From the IMG/VR virus record IMGVR_UViG_3300032293_001631, positions 31,477-95,476 of that record: a DNA stretch of 64,000 bases. The stretch is one strand, 5' to 3'. The translations under genes were made by a program, and so were the position numbers. Source of the stretch: a virus. Positions 19,501-29,383 of this stretch are shown here, one piece after another (the first letter of the stretch is position 1; the number at the start of each line of letters is the position of its first letter). The notes beneath the pieces were generated by a model. That model was not told the DNA's origin, searched no databases, and saw nothing but the letters and a program-made list of their open reading frames with translations.

Positions 19501-20039
19501 TGCAATATCCTGCATTTAGACATGCCCTAGGATTTGAAACCGATACAAATACTACTACTTCAGTTCCTGGATTTCAAACTGCTCCATATCAGCAGTTGGA
19601 ATATTATCCAGCACTATCTAGTTCTAGTTTCGGTGTTAATAACAGCGCTTATCCTAACAAATTAGGATTTGTTGAGTCGGATGAATTCTTATGTGGTAAG
19701 TTCTCTTGTGGATCATATCTTTTCTTATCACCAACTAATCATACTGCAGTTCAAATAGAAGGCTCAACACAACTTGCCAAGAAGACGCTAGATTTTGGAC
19801 AGGAGAATGCTATAACTGTTCCTCTTATATTCCAAATGAGAGCTCAAGATAAATTAGGATTTGTTGGAGGATGGAGATCTGCTGGTAATCTTAAGAATAT
19901 TACCTACACTAAGAAAATTGGAATAGATATACAGGTGAAGAACGAGGATCTTTTCTCTTTCGATATTCTTGTAACGGGAAGTTATACTAAGACATCTCTA
20001 GTTTCACCAGCTTATTCACAAAGTAAGAAAACTATTTAA
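16545..20039 (+). CDS. Large virion structural protein with coiled coil and FN3-like region
   Basis: This 1164-residue protein begins with a helical segment, then beta-rich sequence. A strong coiled coil lies at about residues 436-505 (SIDRAIDQTRKQLSEL, then KLNDKILTLTKDKG). A fibronectin-III-like region follows at about 510-650, with RYRYLS, IQVQSISEAGWP and a closing WST strand. The C-terminal third is rich in G/S/P/N like carbohydrate-binding fibre tips. Position indicates a baseplate or fibre component. The ATG at 16545 follows an A-run with no Shine-Dalgarno. Confidence 0.6.
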   Translation: MSNTKNSFSSLIAQFLRLQKNSLEIINKLNDVTTSSKDSVEIEFLMDDNTSENIQVPSFGYLKTEINRLDQNIKALSGLDDNKANVRNPDGTVAKIYQSRTLTDPSSPTSLQIPSTFQARNNWFFESFLNPLLYIEIDVENQIPENSESVYVKRVIANTQSDVQKQYFDNNLKGRNDLTDSDFIASLESQGIQYFIDEQINSLDLRTVRFTGSFGVLRIFDEEVQTTVDGVTTTTTVRKYKLNGIRYTDNLSDTENSRTLAKGDLLITSGGTKYEISSIDVSDQTVVLKRLFGFEPIKIGDASLTIYSNVLSNRQVEINVGFDERQGVFIKSIDGDFNVAASKYSPGICFWSNELQISTSDGVKTLEEFYNSQVSDFGKIFIAAAKENTIPAVYGQSPSAPVVSTDNFKVVKVNSQVTDSKENNSFKDKIKIKTTLKNEVESIDRAIDQTRKQLSELTTTSSSKTPNAEFKKLNDKILTLTKDKGSKTDLLSTTITEINNLIIAVPELTEAPKYRVRGFWPIPEPISDPKTGEQNIVQFNVRYRYLSLTGNPNGVEQIDYIDNNGVQKTGQFTNWTQFKTDVRKKVYDINTGTYIWQIEDVSDANTVNINQLDIPITKGEKVEIQVQSISEAGWPTNPLTSDWSTSAIVDFPPDLVVQIDNTSFVSQNNTDNAVVKIQEDLQAKGLDQHLSTQFTSGDKFYAHNSSVIASGFFDSTGKALDLFQKLTQIDNELQSLRALIAKAKGTLGVYIRNGSTSNKVNPGSTVNLFAGYYDQLIDLTNPNNKGKIASVVYYVELRNEAATPLELSSLIPGGQGVKAPNTISSQTDYNNNRKYGETPIQLSGITDADVNVSSPGAFIQASGYQSGNAYSQFIYPRYKSSGLDENLYFTPPTSLAWNINDGSLVGTSQLPIDNNGVLIPFRPDTTSVTGAGSNANIWAGTYTSFAPDGNGNLNEFCIHVSHPDISSGVPIFVNLVNPSVSPSGPMQYPAFRHALGFETDTNTTTSVPGFQTAPYQQLEYYPALSSSSFGVNNSAYPNKLGFVESDEFLCGKFSCGSYLFLSPTNHTAVQIEGSTQLAKKTLDFGQENAITVPLIFQMRAQDKLGFVGGWRSAGNLKNITYTKKIGIDIQVKNEDLFSFDILVTGSYTKTSLVSPAYSQSKKTI

Positions 20040-20042
20040 TAA

Positions 20043-23000
20043 GTGGCAAGAAAAATAATTAAGCAGGATTCATCTTTTGGAGTACTTAGAGCTAATCCAA
20101 GAATTTCGGGAAATGTAAAAATAACCGTAGATTCTAAAAGCGGGATATGGCTAAATTCTATTGACTCTAACCAAGAGATGTCAAATAGCTATTATAAAGG
20201 TTTTCGTATATCTCCGGAAACTTCTTATGATAAAGATCTTTATAGATTTTTTAATGAGGGTAAGACTCCTTCTCAATTTGTATTCGGAATGTTGGGAGAA
20301 GGAGATCCAGTTCAGAACCAGATAAACAATCTTTCAAGCAGCTATAATTTTTTTTATAGCTCTGGTGTTTCTCCGCTTATATCTGACAAATACGACGAGG
20401 ACTTTTCTTATTTAGCACCTCTTTGGCTAGGTAAGGATGTTCCTGACTATTTTGTTATATTTAAGGTTAACGATCCTATAGATTATCCTTATCAAATTCC
20501 AGTAACTTCTTTAGAGATTGGTAAATCTTATAAGGTACTACAAGACTCATCAGTAAATACACAGTCTTCTTCTTATTTACCATTCCAGATTTCCAGCGGA
20601 TCACAAGTTTATAGCGACGGAAATATTTTTACAGCAACATCGTATACGTTTAATGTTTTACAGGGACAAGGTACTGTGGTATTAATGGATCCTTTGTATA
20701 ATATTAACCTAGTAGAAAATACTGAACAGCATTTCTACGATAAGATCCTACCAAAATCTACTGCAATTGCAACTTTTGATTTAACTGAAAGTTCTAATAT
20801 TGGTAAGTATTTAAGAAAGATAAAAACAACTCCTGGTTACACAGATAGTTTAATAGATGTTAGATTTGAGGAGAACCAATTAACAACATTCAATGGTGTT
20901 AATTATTCAGTGGGTATATTTGATAAAAAGGGGGATTTCCTCATAGATTATTATAAAAATCCGGATACACAAATAGGGTTTGAAGATTTTATAACTAATG
21001 GTTTTAGAAACAACGGGATTCTAAGCTATAAGCTTTTAAATCTAGAGTTCCTTTTTAATGATAACGATTCAGAAAACTATACAATTAACAGGTATTTTGG
21101 GCTTTATGTAAATGCTGCAGATATTTCTAATTTTAAATTAGATGGTGATGCTTTATATAAAAGTCAAGGAACTTCGGGAAATACTCCTATACCAGAGAAG
21201 AATAATAAAGGATATTATTATCAGGATGTTTCTTATTTTCAGTATAATGATAATGGCGTTAGATTGTATCTTGAGCCAACAAAGATATCAGGAATAATAC
21301 CTAATTCGGATGATGTCAATATAGTAGAAGAAACGAAGCTTTTCTGGGTTAAGGATAAAAATGGTAGCTTCCATTCTTTAAAAAGAGATGAGAACTATTT
21401 AAGTTCTTCTCCTCCACCAGCAACGTCAAGCTACGGAATACTAGGATATGATAACGAGATTGTAATACAGGATACTTCCATAGATATTTCTTTATTTACT
21501 GGTAAGGATAAAACTACTAAAAAACAGTATCCTGCAGTAACTACTGGAGATAAAGGTAGAGCTTATAGTGTTATTAGAATAGCCAATGAAATAAATAATC
21601 TTGCCGAGAATTGTTTTATATTCTATAATCCTTTGGGATATTACGGAGTACCTGGTTCTAAATATGATATTATAAAAGCATCTGATCTTTCTCTTTCTGT
21701 TGATGAGTGGGGTCCAGGAAGTTTTTATGCACAAGATAATGCTTATTATTATCATCCATTTGGAACAAATGAAGATATAGCTAAAGCTCTAACTGGTATA
21801 TTTAATAGCTTTAATTATAATTCTTTCGAAGCTTTCCAATCTGGAGATGAGGTAGTCATAAGAACAAATGCAACTGGTACTGCTGAGAATAGTAAATACT
21901 ATTTGGACTTTTTCCAGAATTTCACAACATCTCAGAGAATGCCTGATTCCAGAAGAGGAATTATATTCATAAATGAGAAAGATGTATGTGATATAAATCA
22001 GAGACAATCTTTTATAGGAGGGTCTAATTATTCTAACACTAGAGTAAAAGTAAAAATAGAGGATGCTAATAAAATTATAGTAGGTGAGACTTTTATAGAG
22101 ACTATAAAAAACACATCGACTGATTCTTTCAGCAATCTTCCAGAGTATTCAAATATATCTTCCTCAGTAGTTACTGGAAAATATAGATTCATAGATCAAT
22201 ACGCATTTGATCAGAACGGTGATATAGTAGGATTAAAGGATTTTGAGACTCATGCAACTATAGAAATTTCTAACTTTACAGAATCTATAGCTTTTGGATC
22301 TTCTAAAACAATCTCAGCATTTAATACTTATGACGTACCTTTAGGAATATTTTCATTCTATGGTCTTAGAGAGATAGACATGGATTTCTGGTACAGTGAA
22401 TATGGGTACACACCTACGGAGGAATATTATAAGTATTTAGATACCCAACCAGAGGGTAAAACTAAGATAGTATCGGGTAAAACTTATTTCGTATCATCAG
22501 GTGCGGAAATTGAGTACGGGGGAAATACCATAAATGGTCCGGATTTCTTTGAAGGATTTCCAGGGGATGAGGAATATATGTTAGTTGCTGGATCTACTTC
22601 TGCTGAATCAAATGTATTCCCTACTCTTTCATCAAGAGGTAATGTAACAGGGGGTATCACTACTAGCAATTTTGATTACCTGTTTTACCCGGATTTAGAT
22701 GCTTTCCCGGGATTCTATGGAATACAATCCTTACAATTTATAGACAACGAGGTAGGTATAGACACTAAATTTAAGCAGCTTAATTTTGGTAAATTATATT
22801 CCGAGTATGATTACACGCAGGATAATTATAATCCGGACTATGCTTTAAATAGTAGAGTTAGTCCATATATTACAAAATGGGTTTATAGAGGAGGTACAGA
22901 TGTTAGGGGAAATGGATACAGACTTAATGCAAATTTAGCTTTTAATCCACTTAACTTTTCCCCTAGTTTTTTCAAAATAAATCAGGATCCGCAGTACTTT

Positions 23001-25643
23001 ACTCACGAGTGGTATCATCTACAGAGACCGCCATATTCTTTACCTGAGTCTAATCTTCACACGGACAAAAATTATCTATCTGGTGAATTTAACGAAACCC
23101 TTTTAAACGATGCTAATCCGGCTCTTAGGGATTATTTCTTAGATTATTTTTCTATAGAGGGTGAAGATTTAGATACTTATTATCCAGGTAGTACAACAAT
23201 AAATGATATAGATCTTACGGAGAGGTATTCATTATTTAATTTCAATACAGGAAACGGATATTCGGAGTCTTTGTACAGAGGTGCTAAGATAAGAATCAAG
23301 AGAACTTTTACTGACTATGCACAACAAGAGTCTATAAAATACATAGAAGATGATAGATTCTATGATGGATATAAATTCTCTTGTGTTATAATTCCAGTAA
23401 AAAATATAGAGGATGAGATACAATCCCCTGTAAAAATAAAAGTAATAGAGAATAGAACTTTTAAGAATATAACTTTTCTAGTTGAAGTTTTAATCGATGA
23501 TGCTAGAGCATTAAATTTTGAAGAGGTAAGCCCAGATAATCAGTATATTGATCTGGATTATTTCCTTTTATATTCTTTAAGGGATAAATTAGACGATCAA
23601 TATTTTCCAACTGCAAGCAGTGTATCACTTCCTTCTGGATCAATAGAACTTCCTGTAGTTGGTGACGTAAAGCTTTCTTCAGCTTTGAACATATCATCAG
23701 CACCTAACCAACAAGGAATTTTTTCAGTAGTTAATCCAGGTACTATTGGAAATGAGGGAGAAATATTTATAATACCAAATCCAGAATACGAGACTGATTT
23801 AAGAGACGAGATCAACTTCACGTTTCTTCCTTCCGTTACACCTTCACCAGGAGATTCAACTGGACCTGGTTCATTTTATGGAGTTGTAGGACCTGCTCCT
23901 TATAACTATACTCTTCCTTTCCCTACAGGAGTTGGACAGGATGTAATAAATTTTACTAACACCGGACCAAACTACTTTTTTGATTTTGGGAATATAAGTA
24001 TACCTGGACCAGTTAATATTCCAACTGTAGCTAATTATTCTGTTATTTCTTCGATACCAATCTACCAGAAAAACGGAGGATTAGGATATTGGGGAAATAT
24101 ACTACAGAAGATATCTTTTGCTAATATATCATTATGGGTAAATACTGGATATCCATATATTGAATATTTAACTTACGAATGGGATTCTTCAACACAAACC
24201 ACTAAGGTTTTAGAAAATCAGTTTGTTTTAGAATTTTTAAGGCCTTCGTTTTTTGAACAAAACGCGGTGATTGTTCCGGTTGAAATAACAGATAAGCCAC
24301 AGGAGTTGGATGTATTTAACGTTGGATACACTACAGAAGATATCGAAGGTGAGAGCGAAATGTATAGATACAGTGGAGAATATGTGCCTAGTTTCAGAGA
24401 GGTATTAAAATTCGAGAACGTAAAATATGATATACCATTTTGGACTACCCCTGAATCTTACACATTTTATGTTAAAGTTGTAGATAAACAGACATCATCA
24501 TCCTCTTATGATATAGGATCTTCGCTTTGTTTTGAAATAGATGGGGTTTCTCAAGGTGATGTAGATTTGATAAAAGGCGTTATCTATTATTTTGATCTTA
24601 GTGATTCTAGTAATTCTGGATATCAATTATATTTTTCTGAGAACAATAGAGGTAATGATATAACAGTAGATTCCTTACCTCAGGGATATACACTATTTGG
24701 TACTCCAGGAAATACTGGGTCTTATATTAGATTTGAAGTACCATACGATTTGCCTTCAACTGTTTATTATGTAGCAGAAGGAGGAAAATATATGGGCGGT
24801 GATATTAGATCGATAGATCCAATAGAATATGCCTATTGCTCGTTCGGTCCTTATAAAGATAATTTTGGAGTATCAAGAAATTTAAATTACTATAAATATT
24901 CTACGCAATGGATATTTAGAATAGGTCAGAATTCTCCTTTTAACCCAGTATATAATATAATAGGTGAAACCCCAGTGGATAAGAGAGATCTTTCGATATT
25001 TGAGAGTTCTTGGGATCCTGGTTTCTATAGAGAGTACACTGGTCCTACTGGGTATATTAGTTTACCAGGAACTAGAGAAATGAAGGAGCAGAAGTCTTTC
25101 TTCGGTAGTAAGTTCATGCAAACTCCAGATCTAGTTAATTCCCAAAAGCAATTAGTTTATCCTCAATCCATATCTAATGTATTAGATCTTAATTATGATA
25201 ACTATCCAAACTATGAGATATTATGGGAAGAAACTTCTACAGAATTAAGAGGGGTTTTATTAATAGATAGGATGCTTACTAGATATTTCTTAGATGATGG
25301 AGGGAAAAAATCTTTTCAGGAATTTATTGTTCCTGAGTTTGGGTTTGGTACAATCACTGATATTGACGATGATTTTAAAGAGTATATGAGTCAAAATATA
25401 ATACCAATATTCCAGTCTAAAAATAACGGAGGATATCTTAAAAAAGTTCCTATAGCACAAAACCAATCACTTACTCCTGTTGTTGGTAATTTAGCAGATT
25501 ATCAAAAATTAATAGATGGATACTTCAGATCATCTGAAATTAGATATACTAAGATTAACGAGCTTAGATACGAGTTTAGAGTTCCTAAGGATCCTTCTTT
25601 TGATTACTCAGTATCTTTCTCTATAGAAATTGGAAAAATTTAG
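20043..25643 (+). CDS. Giant virion structural protein (1866 residues)
   Basis: The frame opens at GTG 20043, three bases after the previous stop, and runs 1866 codons. The protein is acidic, aromatic-rich (many Y/F/N) and beta-rich, without signal peptide, membrane span or recognised catalytic residues. An early segment reads LAPLWLGKDVPDYFVIFKVNDP. Proline-glycine-rich turns at about residues 1255-1330 (PSVTPSPGDSTGPG) look like an inter-domain linker. The size and the tandem arrangement with other giant proteins suggest a long fibre, tape-like connector or baseplate appendage. I do not recognise a family. Confidence 0.6.
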   Translation: MARKIIKQDSSFGVLRANPRISGNVKITVDSKSGIWLNSIDSNQEMSNSYYKGFRISPETSYDKDLYRFFNEGKTPSQFVFGMLGEGDPVQNQINNLSSSYNFFYSSGVSPLISDKYDEDFSYLAPLWLGKDVPDYFVIFKVNDPIDYPYQIPVTSLEIGKSYKVLQDSSVNTQSSSYLPFQISSGSQVYSDGNIFTATSYTFNVLQGQGTVVLMDPLYNINLVENTEQHFYDKILPKSTAIATFDLTESSNIGKYLRKIKTTPGYTDSLIDVRFEENQLTTFNGVNYSVGIFDKKGDFLIDYYKNPDTQIGFEDFITNGFRNNGILSYKLLNLEFLFNDNDSENYTINRYFGLYVNAADISNFKLDGDALYKSQGTSGNTPIPEKNNKGYYYQDVSYFQYNDNGVRLYLEPTKISGIIPNSDDVNIVEETKLFWVKDKNGSFHSLKRDENYLSSSPPPATSSYGILGYDNEIVIQDTSIDISLFTGKDKTTKKQYPAVTTGDKGRAYSVIRIANEINNLAENCFIFYNPLGYYGVPGSKYDIIKASDLSLSVDEWGPGSFYAQDNAYYYHPFGTNEDIAKALTGIFNSFNYNSFEAFQSGDEVVIRTNATGTAENSKYYLDFFQNFTTSQRMPDSRRGIIFINEKDVCDINQRQSFIGGSNYSNTRVKVKIEDANKIIVGETFIETIKNTSTDSFSNLPEYSNISSSVVTGKYRFIDQYAFDQNGDIVGLKDFETHATIEISNFTESIAFGSSKTISAFNTYDVPLGIFSFYGLREIDMDFWYSEYGYTPTEEYYKYLDTQPEGKTKIVSGKTYFVSSGAEIEYGGNTINGPDFFEGFPGDEEYMLVAGSTSAESNVFPTLSSRGNVTGGITTSNFDYLFYPDLDAFPGFYGIQSLQFIDNEVGIDTKFKQLNFGKLYSEYDYTQDNYNPDYALNSRVSPYITKWVYRGGTDVRGNGYRLNANLAFNPLNFSPSFFKINQDPQYFTHEWYHLQRPPYSLPESNLHTDKNYLSGEFNETLLNDANPALRDYFLDYFSIEGEDLDTYYPGSTTINDIDLTERYSLFNFNTGNGYSESLYRGAKIRIKRTFTDYAQQESIKYIEDDRFYDGYKFSCVIIPVKNIEDEIQSPVKIKVIENRTFKNITFLVEVLIDDARALNFEEVSPDNQYIDLDYFLLYSLRDKLDDQYFPTASSVSLPSGSIELPVVGDVKLSSALNISSAPNQQGIFSVVNPGTIGNEGEIFIIPNPEYETDLRDEINFTFLPSVTPSPGDSTGPGSFYGVVGPAPYNYTLPFPTGVGQDVINFTNTGPNYFFDFGNISIPGPVNIPTVANYSVISSIPIYQKNGGLGYWGNILQKISFANISLWVNTGYPYIEYLTYEWDSSTQTTKVLENQFVLEFLRPSFFEQNAVIVPVEITDKPQELDVFNVGYTTEDIEGESEMYRYSGEYVPSFREVLKFENVKYDIPFWTTPESYTFYVKVVDKQTSSSSYDIGSSLCFEIDGVSQGDVDLIKGVIYYFDLSDSSNSGYQLYFSENNRGNDITVDSLPQGYTLFGTPGNTGSYIRFEVPYDLPSTVYYVAEGGKYMGGDIRSIDPIEYAYCSFGPYKDNFGVSRNLNYYKYSTQWIFRIGQNSPFNPVYNIIGETPVDKRDLSIFESSWDPGFYREYTGPTGYISLPGTREMKEQKSFFGSKFMQTPDLVNSQKQLVYPQSISNVLDLNYDNYPNYEILWEETSTELRGVLLIDRMLTRYFLDDGGKKSFQEFIVPEFGFGTITDIDDDFKEYMSQNIIPIFQSKNNGGYLKKVPIAQNQSLTPVVGNLADYQKLIDGYFRSSEIRYTKINELRYEFRVPKDPSFDYSVSFSIEIGKI

Positions 25644-25660
25644 TAGAGGGATGAATTTTT

Positions 25661-25668
25661 GATATATA
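25661..25668 (+). promoter_or_regulatory. GATATATA late-promoter-like box
   Basis: Exact GATATATA, 18 bases before the ATG at 25687, in the 43-base gap after the 1866-residue structural gene. Confidence 0.5.
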
Positions 25669-25686
25669 ATACAAGTATAATAAGAG

Positions 25687-28380
25687 ATGCCACAGATTAA
25701 TATATTAAACATACTACAAGGAGACAGTCAATCTAATATAGTTGATAAAATCAATTATAATTTTGATCAGATCCTCAGTGCTGGGGGTGGACCTCAAGGA
25801 GCTCAAGGATTAATAGGTCCAACTGGACCAATAGGACCTCAAGGTCCTCAGGGGGTTCAAGGAGCTCAAGGACCTTCAGGAACTAAATGGTTTGTACAAG
25901 ACACATCACCAGCTTCTGGTGGTATAACAGGATCTAATCCATTTGGATTCCCAACTTTAGGAGATTATTGGTTAGATCCAGATTCTGCTAATCAGGACAT
26001 TTATGTATTCGGAACAACCGGATGGCTCAATAGTGGATATGGATTGGCTTCTGGGCAACTATTTCAAAAGGTTACTCCTATAGATTTAATTGGGGGAGCT
26101 ACTGGACAAGCAATACTTATTGCAGGATCTACTGCAGGGGATCAGACTTTGGTTCTTTCTGATTCAACTATAAATGATTATACTCCAGGGGGAAGCGCTA
26201 TACAGAATCTAAATTTCGAAGATGCTAAGTTAAAAATAGCTACAAAAGATTCTAGAACTAAATTGATAAGTTTTGGTAGATCCACATTTGATGTGAGTCC
26301 ATCCGGAACAGGATCTTCTTCTAGTTCATCTAATCCTTATTTTGCTTGGGATCTTTCAGTTAATCCATCTGGAGCATCAGGTGCTGGTCCTAATTTTTAT
26401 AATCTGTCTTTTACCAACCCTAAAGGATCGATCAGTATTAATTCTAATGGAGCTACTGCAGAATCTGGAATTAATATGTTAAGTAGTAGCGAGATAAGTG
26501 CACAGTCTACCTCAGATAACATAGTTCTAAAGACATCTTCAGTAAATAAAGGTACTTTCATAGATGCTAGCTCTAATGGGGGCTTTTTAGAATTGTCAAA
26601 TAACTCTTCGACGCCTTCAAACCAATCTTTTGCACCTCTATTTGCTAATCCAACTGGAGTAGGTATAGGTTTAGGCACTGGACAATTTAAATCAACGGGG
26701 GATGATTCTAGAAAATTGGCTGTTTTAGGAAACACCAGTATTTCTAAAACACAAACGTTACACGCTTCGGATTTTTATATTGGTGACCCTTCTGCAAACA
26801 ATTACAATAAAGGTATTTTATTTGTTGAAGGTCATGTTGGTTTTGGATCAACCGGTTCAACAGGGGATTTAATATCGGGTATCTCCACAACAGGAATGGC
26901 GGAATCTCAAAATAGATTCCCTCAATTATGGGTAACTTCTCCTAATTACGGCCCAGGTGTACAGGTAAGAACGAGAGGAGCTTCCACATATTCTCCTAGA
27001 ACAGTGATAGGAGATGGTGTTTTTGATTATGCTCTAGCTGGTGGAGCTACTGCTTTAGCAGGAACTGGTCCTGATATAACACAGGAGTTCTATTCTAATG
27101 GATATACATTCCAAGCAGGTCCTTTAATAAGTTATCAGCATAAACTATCTACTCCAACAAATACAACTGGAGACGCACCAGTTTTTTCGATTACAACGTA
27201 CACCAACTCGGGTACTTATGGTAGTAATACAATAAATAGAACTACTATACAGACTAAGAATTCTAACAAGGCTATAGAATTAATGGCTAATGGTACAGGA
27301 GGTGAGAACCAGATTAGAATAGGTGTATCTGAGGAAAGCTTAGTAACCGTCTGGTCAGGAACTGCTGGAGCTCCTAAATTGGGAGGAGTAGCAATAGGGG
27401 TTTCTGGATCAAATTCTTCATTCGGAGCTCCTCTGCAAGGTAATTTAACAGGATCTAGATTTACTAATAATAATTTAGGAACACATAGCTTGGTTGTAAC
27501 AGGAGTACAAACTATAGGAACTAATAATCCTGTTTCTTTAATGAATCCTGGAGCATCTGGAGCTAGTGCATCATTCGGCGGGAATTCGATGCTGAAGATA
27601 TCCAGAAATTTATATAGCACGACAACACCTTTCGGGGTTAAGGGAATAAGCGCAGCTGGAACTTATCCTTTCAACTATACAAACGGGTTAGAGATAACGT
27701 CTTTTATTCCTACATCTCCTACGACAGTCAAAGGGTCAAATAGATCAGTTGCAATATCCGTTGCAAGCTCTGCCACTATAAGAAACAGCGATGGCTCATC
27801 ACCGACTTCTCCAGCTACTGGATTCTACGTTAGTGATACTGGTGAGAATATAGCAATAGGTAGATACATTGATTCTACTGCTGCAATAGGGGTATCAGGA
27901 GCTGCAGGTGATCATGCTATAAAAGCACTTGGTGATGTTGGCATAACTGGTAATTTTAGCGTCGTAGGTAACATATCAGCAACTGGTAATACTATCCTTA
28001 ATGGTAATACGAATACAACAGGAGGATCACTAACCATAGGGAACGGAGGTACACCAATATTAAAAACTATTGCAGGATCAGTTACCTGTCCAATTAATGG
28101 AACACCGCCTACTATTAACTACGGAAGCGGATTTACTGCTACTATGGTTGCTTCTGGATTAAATACCGCTAGAGTTAGAATAACATTCAATGTGCCATTT
28201 TCTAATGCTAACTTAGTTGCAACTAGTAATATATTCCTAGGTACTGCTGGACCAACATTACAGTACACAGGATCTGCTGGAAATTACGGAGCTCCTACTA
28301 CTACCCATTGTGAATTTATTTTTAGAAATATAGGATCAGGAACAGCAACCCTTAATTTTTTAATTCAACAAGTTGCATAA
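25687..28380 (+). CDS. Collagen-repeat tail fibre protein
   Basis: The 897-residue protein has an N-terminal anchor-like segment (INILNILQGDSQSNIVDKIN), then at about residues 33-63 a short run of G-X-Y triplets with P/Q content (GPTGPIGPQGPQGVQGAQGP). Collagen-like triplets in phage fibres form a trimeric shaft. The remaining 830 residues are G/S/T/N-rich beta sequence with repeated T-G-A/S-G turns. A C-terminal domain of about 100 residues (GSVTCPINGTPPTINYGSG onward) resembles a receptor-binding tip. It is preceded by a GATATATA box. Host-recognition function is inferred. Confidence 0.7.
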   Translation: MPQINILNILQGDSQSNIVDKINYNFDQILSAGGGPQGAQGLIGPTGPIGPQGPQGVQGAQGPSGTKWFVQDTSPASGGITGSNPFGFPTLGDYWLDPDSANQDIYVFGTTGWLNSGYGLASGQLFQKVTPIDLIGGATGQAILIAGSTAGDQTLVLSDSTINDYTPGGSAIQNLNFEDAKLKIATKDSRTKLISFGRSTFDVSPSGTGSSSSSSNPYFAWDLSVNPSGASGAGPNFYNLSFTNPKGSISINSNGATAESGINMLSSSEISAQSTSDNIVLKTSSVNKGTFIDASSNGGFLELSNNSSTPSNQSFAPLFANPTGVGIGLGTGQFKSTGDDSRKLAVLGNTSISKTQTLHASDFYIGDPSANNYNKGILFVEGHVGFGSTGSTGDLISGISTTGMAESQNRFPQLWVTSPNYGPGVQVRTRGASTYSPRTVIGDGVFDYALAGGATALAGTGPDITQEFYSNGYTFQAGPLISYQHKLSTPTNTTGDAPVFSITTYTNSGTYGSNTINRTTIQTKNSNKAIELMANGTGGENQIRIGVSEESLVTVWSGTAGAPKLGGVAIGVSGSNSSFGAPLQGNLTGSRFTNNNLGTHSLVVTGVQTIGTNNPVSLMNPGASGASASFGGNSMLKISRNLYSTTTPFGVKGISAAGTYPFNYTNGLEITSFIPTSPTTVKGSNRSVAISVASSATIRNSDGSSPTSPATGFYVSDTGENIAIGRYIDSTAAIGVSGAAGDHAIKALGDVGITGNFSVVGNISATGNTILNGNTNTTGGSLTIGNGGTPILKTIAGSVTCPINGTPPTINYGSGFTATMVASGLNTARVRITFNVPFSNANLVATSNIFLGTAGPTLQYTGSAGNYGAPTTTHCEFIFRNIGSGTATLNFLIQQVA

Positions 28381-28384
28381 AAAT

Positions 28385-28606
28385 ATGGAAAATAATAAAG
28401 ACTGGTTCATAAACGAGTATTCAGAAATACACGATAATCTATCTAAGCTAGAAGAGGAGATAGATGGTCATATTAAAAATAAAATATATCTTTTAGATAA
28501 GGGAGAAGTCCTTGAAGGACTTAGGAAAAGAGCTCAGGAAGAAATTGAGAGACTAAATAAAACAAGAGAAGATGAAAGAAGAATCTTTAATTACAAAGGT
28601 ATTTAA
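28385..28606 (+). CDS. Small coiled-coil protein
   Basis: A 73-residue, highly charged, fully helical protein (LSKLEEEIDGHIKNKIYLLD, then KRAQEEIERLNKTREDERR). ATG 28385 is preferred to an in-frame TTG at 28373, which overlaps the fibre stop. Its last 35 bases overlap the start of the next gene in another frame, suggesting translational coupling. Function is unknown; the coupling to a membrane-anchored coiled-coil protein hints at a joint role, possibly lysis or envelope interaction. Confidence 0.6.
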   Translation: MENNKDWFINEYSEIHDNLSKLEEEIDGHIKNKIYLLDKGEVLEGLRKRAQEEIERLNKTREDERRIFNYKGI

Positions 28607-29369
28607 AAGAAAGGATATTGTATTGACGATAGGTATAGCAATACTCCTTTTATTGTTGTTTAGACAATGCAATAGCAACGCTGATCTTAAGTCACAGCTG
28701 TTTATACAGAATCACAATTTAGATGCCTTAAAAGACACTGTTAGGCTTCAGAAGAATAAAGCTGGTGAAGATACCTATGTTAGAAAAACACTATTAGCTT
28801 CGAAGAATAATTTAGAGAAACTGAACAAGGATCTTGCAGAGGAACTAAAAAAGGTTAAGGGTCAGGTTCTAGTAATACAGAATGTAGAAACTGTAATAGA
28901 AACGGATACACAATACGTCAATAACTATCTTACTGTATATCCTGATGGCAACTATAGTTTAGATTGGAAATTTGACACTACGTTTTTAGCTAATAACTAT
29001 CGTAAATTTTCCGGCAATAGTTTCTTTAAGATCGATACAGTTACAAATAAAGTAACACCAGGGATTACTAGAATAAATCAGGACGAGCTTGGATTTTCTT
29101 TCATTACTGGGCTTAGAGAAAAAGACAAATCATTGGAGATATTTGTAACACCTAAATATCCAGGTATGAAAATTACTGAGATTGAGGGAGCAATTATAGA
29201 TCCTCATAAATCTGATGTACTAAAAAATATGTTTCCTAATAAGAAGTTTTCTGTTGGACCATATGTAGGAATTGGGTTGGGTGCAGGATATGGTATAAAT
29301 GGTAAGCCTATAGCAGGTGCAATGTTCAATGTTGGTGTAGGTATACAATATTCTATCATTAAGTTCTAA
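28572..29369 (+). CDS. Membrane-anchored coiled-coil protein, candidate spanin-like
   Basis: The 265-residue protein has a short basic N-terminus (KVFKRKD), one transmembrane helix at about residues 17-31 (VLTIGIAILLLLLFRQ) and a coiled coil to about residue 100. It ends in a Gly-rich amphipathic segment (GPYVGIGLGAGYG, then NVGVGIQYSIIKF) resembling paired outer-membrane-type beta strands ending in an aromatic. This layout could bridge inner and outer membranes, the topology of a unimolecular spanin. Proteins of this type are frequent in phages and mobile elements of Bacteroidota, but the lysis role is inference. No lysozyme or holin is next to it. Confidence 0.5.
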   Translation: MKEESLITKVFKRKDIVLTIGIAILLLLLFRQCNSNADLKSQLFIQNHNLDALKDTVRLQKNKAGEDTYVRKTLLASKNNLEKLNKDLAEELKKVKGQVLVIQNVETVIETDTQYVNNYLTVYPDGNYSLDWKFDTTFLANNYRKFSGNSFFKIDTVTNKVTPGITRINQDELGFSFITGLREKDKSLEIFVTPKYPGMKITEIEGAIIDPHKSDVLKNMFPNKKFSVGPYVGIGLGAGYGINGKPIAGAMFNVGVGIQYSIIKF

Positions 29370-29371
29370 GG

Positions 29372-29379
29372 GATATATA
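29372..29379 (+). promoter_or_regulatory. GATATATA box close to start codon
   Basis: Exact GATATATA, only 4 bases before the ATG at 29384. If it acted as a -10 element, the transcript would be leaderless or begin inside the gene, so either the start is unusual or the motif has another role here. Confidence 0.35.
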
Positions 29380-29383
29380 AACC

